Translations under genes and position numbers: made by a program
Notes under the pieces: generated by a model
The model's database searches: none
Told to the model about the DNA's origin: nothing
Seen by the model: only the letters and a program-made list of their open reading frames with translations
Assembly (NCBI GenBank): GCA_964489425.1
Contig: CAZAYP010000061.1
Location: forward strand, 1 to 33,575
Origin: CAZAYP01 sp964489425 [NCBI: uncultured Verrucomicrobiota bacterium]
GTDB taxonomy: Bacteria; Verrucomicrobiota; Kiritimatiellia; RZYC01
Length of the DNA: 33,575 nt
Reading direction: 5' to 3'
Shown: positions 30,792 through 33,575 of the stretch, piece by piece
Numbering within the stretch: position 1 is the stretch's first letter
Layout: every line of letters begins with the position of its first letter

Positions 30792-32275
30792 ACTCGAGAT
30801 CGTCCCCGCTGCCGGTGATTGTCATGGGAGTACCCTTCCACGACGTCACTTTCGCCGAAACCGTGACCTGGGCCGAGGACCATATCGCGCGCGGCCAGCC
30901 CGGGTACATCGCCACCGCCAACCTCGACTTCGTGATGCAAGCCCAGCGCGACCCGGAACTGCAGCGGATCCTTTTTGAAGCCGACCTGGTCGTGGCTGAC
31001 GGCGCGCCGCTGGTGCGGCTATCATCCCGCCTGGGGCCGCGCCTGCGCGAGCGCGTCACCGGCAGCGACCTCACGCCCATGCTGGCTGAGCTCTGCGCCC
31101 GGCGGGGCTGGCCGATCTTCGCCCTGGGCGGGGCGGCCGGCGTGGCGGAACGCGCCCTGGCGGGCCTCCGCCAACGCTACCCCGGGTTGCCGGCCGGGGC
31201 GACCTACTCGCCCCCGCTGGCCGGCATCCTGGAAATGGACCACGCCGCGATCCTCGAACGGTTGAACGCGGCCAAGCCGGCCCTGCTGCTGGTGGCGTTT
31301 GGCGCCCCCAAGCAGGAGAAGTGGATCAACATGCACTTCCGCCAGTGGCGCGTGCCCCTGGCCATCGGGGTGGGCGGCACCCTCGATTTCCTGGCCGGCG
31401 CGCAGACGCGCGCCCCGCGCTGGGTCCAGCGCATCGGGCTGGAGTGGCTCTGGCGCATGGGCACCAACCCGCGCCGGCTCTTCAAGCGCTATGCCGCCAA
31501 TGCCCTGTTCCTGGTGGCCGCGATCGGCCGCCTGGCCTGGCTCCGGCATGCCGCGGTTGCGGCCGCGGCGGCACCGGAATCCGACCCGGCGCCCGCGCCG
31601 GACCGGCTGGCGGACCTGCGCGCCCGCATCGTGCTCTGGCAGCCGCTCCCGGACCTGGCCTCGGCCATGACCCGCCGCCAGGAGTTGTCCGCCGTCACCA
31701 GCCAGGCCACGCTGGTCTTCGACCTGGCCCCTGCCGCCTGGTTGAAAAGCCATGAACTGGGCCTGCTGGTGGCGCTCCAGGCCGAGGCGCGCACCCGGGG
31801 ACCAGGGGTCATCCTGTGGCGGCCGGGACCGCGCCTGCTGCGCCTGCTGCGCGAGTACCGGCTCGACACGTATTTCCAGATCGCGCCGCGGGCCGCGGAC
31901 TGGACCGCCAGGCTGCAGGCCGCCAAGGCCGCCGGGCGCGCCGGCGCCGTGGCGTGCGACGCCCAGGGCCGCTTGCGGCTGGTATTGCCGGCCGAACTCA
32001 CGGCCGCCAACCTGCCCGCTTACCGCGCCCGCTACGAACAGGCGCTCCCGCCCGGCGGGGCGGCCGCGGTCGCGGGCTGGGAGGTGGATGCCGGCCAGCT
32101 GCAGTTCATCGACAGCGCGGCGCTCGGGTTCCTCGTGGCCCTCCAGAAAGCCGCCGCCCATAACCGCCGGGCATTTGCGGCCGCGGGCTGGGGCGAGATC
32201 CCGCGGCGGATCCTCAAGACCGCCCGGCTGGAAAACCTGCTGGCGCCAGCCAACCCCGCCTCAAGTGCCGGATGA
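30788..32275 (+). CDS. WecG/TagA-family glycosyltransferase fused to two STAS domains
   Basis: ATG 30788, coupled as ATGA, gives 495 residues, about twice the usual 240-250. Residues 10-255 are a WecG/TagA/CpsF domain: TANLDFVMQAQRD, ADLVVADGAPLV (Asp71 likely catalytic), RVTGSDL, LLVAFGAPKQEKW and the PRWVQRIGLEWLWR terminus. An Ala/Pro linker (about 256-275) leads to a first STAS-like domain (about 278-365), whose signature is LKSHELGLLVALQ with Ser321 but no preceding Asp. A second STAS domain (about 390-490) has FIDSAALGFLVALQ with Asp442-Ser443 intact. The STAS pair suggests control by the partner-switch kinase and phosphatase of this locus, or docking of the enzyme. It is the last gene of the third coupled run. 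Confidence 0.88.
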   Translation: MNSRSSPLPVIVMGVPFHDVTFAETVTWAEDHIARGQPGYIATANLDFVMQAQRDPELQRILFEADLVVADGAPLVRLSSRLGPRLRERVTGSDLTPMLAELCARRGWPIFALGGAAGVAERALAGLRQRYPGLPAGATYSPPLAGILEMDHAAILERLNAAKPALLLVAFGAPKQEKWINMHFRQWRVPLAIGVGGTLDFLAGAQTRAPRWVQRIGLEWLWRMGTNPRRLFKRYAANALFLVAAIGRLAWLRHAAVAAAAAPESDPAPAPDRLADLRARIVLWQPLPDLASAMTRRQELSAVTSQATLVFDLAPAAWLKSHELGLLVALQAEARTRGPGVILWRPGPRLLRLLREYRLDTYFQIAPRAADWTARLQAAKAAGRAGAVACDAQGRLRLVLPAELTAANLPAYRARYEQALPPGGAAAVAGWEVDAGQLQFIDSAALGFLVALQKAAAHNRRAFAAAGWGEIPRRILKTARLENLLAPANPASSAG

Positions 32276-32923
32276 TCCCGCCGCCCCGTCAGGATCCATT
32301 TTTTGCAGCATGGGGGCCACCACATTCTGCATGCACTCCGGGCAGATTCCATGGCTGAATCGCGCCGCGGTGCGGCTGGCAATGTAGAACTCCACATCCT
32401 GCCAGTAGTTGTGATCATCCCTGATTTTCTTGCAGTAGGAACAGATGGGCAGCAGGCCCTCGAGCTTCTTGACCTGCGCCAAGGCAGCCGCCAGGTCGGC
32501 GTTCTGTTTGTGCAACTCGGCAATCAGGGCGCGTTTCTCGCGCCCCAGGAGATGCTGGGTGATGGCCGCCCGCAAGGTGGCCCGGAACTCGTCGAGGTCG
32601 CCGATCGGCTTGGTGATGTAACGGAACACCTCGCCGCTGTTGATGACGGCCAGCAGCTGCGGGGCGGCCGTGTAGGCGCTGATGACCAGGCGCACCGTTT
32701 CCGGGAACCGCTCGCGCACCTGGCGCAACAGCGTCAGGCCGTCCATTTCCGGCATTTTCATGTCCGTGGCGATCACGGCGACGGACTCGCTTTCCAGGAT
32801 TTTCAGCGCGTCCCGGCCGGACGTTGCATAGTGTTTCTGGTAGGGTTCGCGTAACATGGCGCGCTCGATCGAGCTCAACACGTTGCGCTCATCGTCCACA
32901 AACAGTACTGCGACGTTATTCAT
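32261..32923 (-). CDS. Response regulator with coiled coil and Cys-rich C-terminal module
   Basis: This encodes 220 residues from the minus-strand ATG at 32923, with AAGGAG close upstream. The receiver domain (about 4-120) has Asp10/Asp11, Asp54, Ser82 and Lys105, in the same positions as in the protein at 8789-10429, and much of the sequence is shared (FVDDERNVL, TDMKMPEMDGL). A helical linker (about 125-155) ends in a module seen in various bacterial receiver and PAS proteins: LLPICSYCKKIRDD, a YWQDVEFYI centre and FSHGICPEC. Cys161, Cys164, Cys194 and Cys197 could bind zinc. No DNA-binding or enzyme domain is visible. It overlaps the end of the WecG-STAS gene by 15 bp, tail to tail. Confidence 0.88.
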   Translation of the reverse strand: MNNVAVLFVDDERNVLSSIERAMLREPYQKHYATSGRDALKILESESVAVIATDMKMPEMDGLTLLRQVRERFPETVRLVISAYTAAPQLLAVINSGEVFRYITKPIGDLDEFRATLRAAITQHLLGREKRALIAELHKQNADLAAALAQVKKLEGLLPICSYCKKIRDDHNYWQDVEFYIASRTAARFSHGICPECMQNVVAPMLQKMDPDGAAGSSGT

Positions 32924-33245
32924 AGCGTCTCCTTGGCCGGATCCTGTTAATAGCAGTCTTTCACCTTATTCAGCAAACGTATTTGATGGAACTGCATGCA
33001 ATGCGGGTGCTCCCTTCGTCCACATTTTGCCATGATCCTGTTGGCGCGAATCCGGCTAGCGCGCGTTGGCGTACTTCCCGTTTTCTATACGACAACAAAC
33101 GGCCTATTTAGAGAGACGATGAACCGTAGCCCGGGCGTGACTTGATCTATATAGCCAGTCCGGAAAACCCGGCTGATACAGCAGGACGCGCGGCGCCTTT
33201 TCTAAAGGTGAGAAAAAGCTCAAGACCAGCGGCGCTCCCCATCAC
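32924..33245. other. Intergenic region with no recognisable gene
   Basis: No coding frame with codon structure like the neighbours is evident. It includes the likely promoter region of the minus-strand response regulator. GATCCTGTT occurs at about 32940 and again near 33034. TGCATGCA is a small palindrome near 32994. A weak hairpin (CTTTTCT with AGAAAAAG) is seen near 33198-33219. I could not assign a riboswitch, small RNA or attachment site. Confidence 0.4.
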
Positions 33246-33575
33246 TCAGAAACAATCGCTGCATGATGAAATTCGGGGCCGGCGGGCCGTATGCGTATGC
33301 AGGCGGCATGACGGCTGACGGGGCCTCCGCCACCAGGTGGTGCGTGATGGGCGCCCTGGTCCATGACGCCGATCAAGGACGGCGCAAGCCATGATGAGGT
33401 TGACGCGGTCGGTGTAGCGGAGCGGACGGCCCGAATCAACGACCGAGGCGCCTAGGCCGTGCACGATAAGCGCGGAGCGGAAAACATCGGCGAAGCCGAT
33501 GACCTTGGAGGCCTGGGCGCTGCTGCGCCGGGCTGGGGGAGCGCGCAGCGCGGCAGACCCAGCAGCAGCGCCACA
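33246..33575 (-). CDS. Partial, unrecognised minus-strand open frame at the window edge
   Basis: A minus-strand frame is open from the right edge to a stop at 33246, about 110 codons. The part nearest the edge has a protein-like stretch (KVIGFADVFRSALIV, then SGRPLRYTDRVNLIMA). After about residue 68 it becomes Arg/Pro/Ser-rich, like a read-through in the wrong frame, while a neighbouring frame is also open to 33242. It may be the end of a real gene with a frameshift, a decayed gene, or chance. No family is recognised. Confidence 0.25.
   Translation of the reverse strand, partial: CGAAAGSAALRAPPARRSSAQASKVIGFADVFRSALIVHGLGASVVDSGRPLRYTDRVNLIMACAVLDRRHGPGRPSRTTWWRRPRQPSCRLHTHTARRPRISSCSDCF

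Noticed and set aside
32924-33245. c-di-GMP or other known riboswitch upstream of the response regulator
   Set aside because: I looked for the conserved GEMM-type blocks and found none in the right order. The remaining hairpins are weak.
1-33575. CRISPR array, tRNA or rRNA genes, insertion sequence
   Set aside because: No regularly spaced repeats, no cloverleaf-like sequence with CCA-end features, no rRNA-like stretch and no DDE transposase or terminal inverted repeats were found on reading.

Overview
The window is GC-rich bacterial DNA with three parts. The left end (1 to about 3850) is the right-hand part of a prophage or related integrative element. The body (about 3996-32275) is a large exopolysaccharide (EPS) or capsule locus with a sensory module built into it. 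The right end (32261-33575) holds a response regulator gene and about 650 bp with no confident gene. There is no rRNA, tRNA or housekeeping marker to fix the taxonomy. The eukaryote-like UDP-glucose dehydrogenase and the mixture of receiver, PP2C and STAS proteins with glycosyltransferases would fit a Gram-negative PVC-type bacterium (Verrucomicrobiota, Kiritimatiellota or Lentisphaerota), but that is only an impression.

Element, 1-3847: the tail of an unidentified gene, a probable major capsid protein, a probable head-tail adaptor, a small secreted protein, a tyrosine recombinase with all catalytic residues, a 38-codon ORF and an excisionase-like HTH gene. All are on the + strand. A short AT-rich segment with tandem 11-bp repeats lies in front of the integrase.

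Sensory module, 3996-11560: a periplasmic solute-binding protein, a 1299-residue membrane histidine kinase (four PAS domains plus GAF), and a response regulator that combines receiver, PP2C phosphatase and RsbW-like kinase domains in one chain. After a phosphoglycosyl transferase gene comes a small STAS anti-sigma-antagonist. These are all the parts of a partner-switching circuit except a sigma factor, and none is encoded here.

EPS locus, 10440-32275: an initiating monotopic phosphoglycosyl transferase, a composite protein that looks like two degenerate sugar enzymes joined together, several GT2 and GT4 glycosyltransferases, UDP-glucose dehydrogenase, a GT2-acetyltransferase fusion, Wza-like export protein, a Wzc/GumC-like co-polymerase with a broken Walker A motif, a Wzy-like polymerase or ligase, a Wzx-like flippase, a Kdo/WaaP-like kinase, and a WecG/TagA glycosyltransferase with two STAS domains at its C-terminus. 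Most neighbouring genes overlap by 4 bp (ATGA, GTGA or TTGA), so runs of them are probably translationally coupled. Three genes in the middle (ugd, a metallophosphoesterase and a GT2) run on the opposite strand and split the locus into several transcription units.

The most interesting point is the link between the two systems. The phosphoswitch module lies inside the EPS locus, and a STAS domain with an intact phospho-acceptor motif is fused to one of the EPS glycosyltransferases. This suggests, as inference, that partner switching may control polysaccharide synthesis directly at the protein level.
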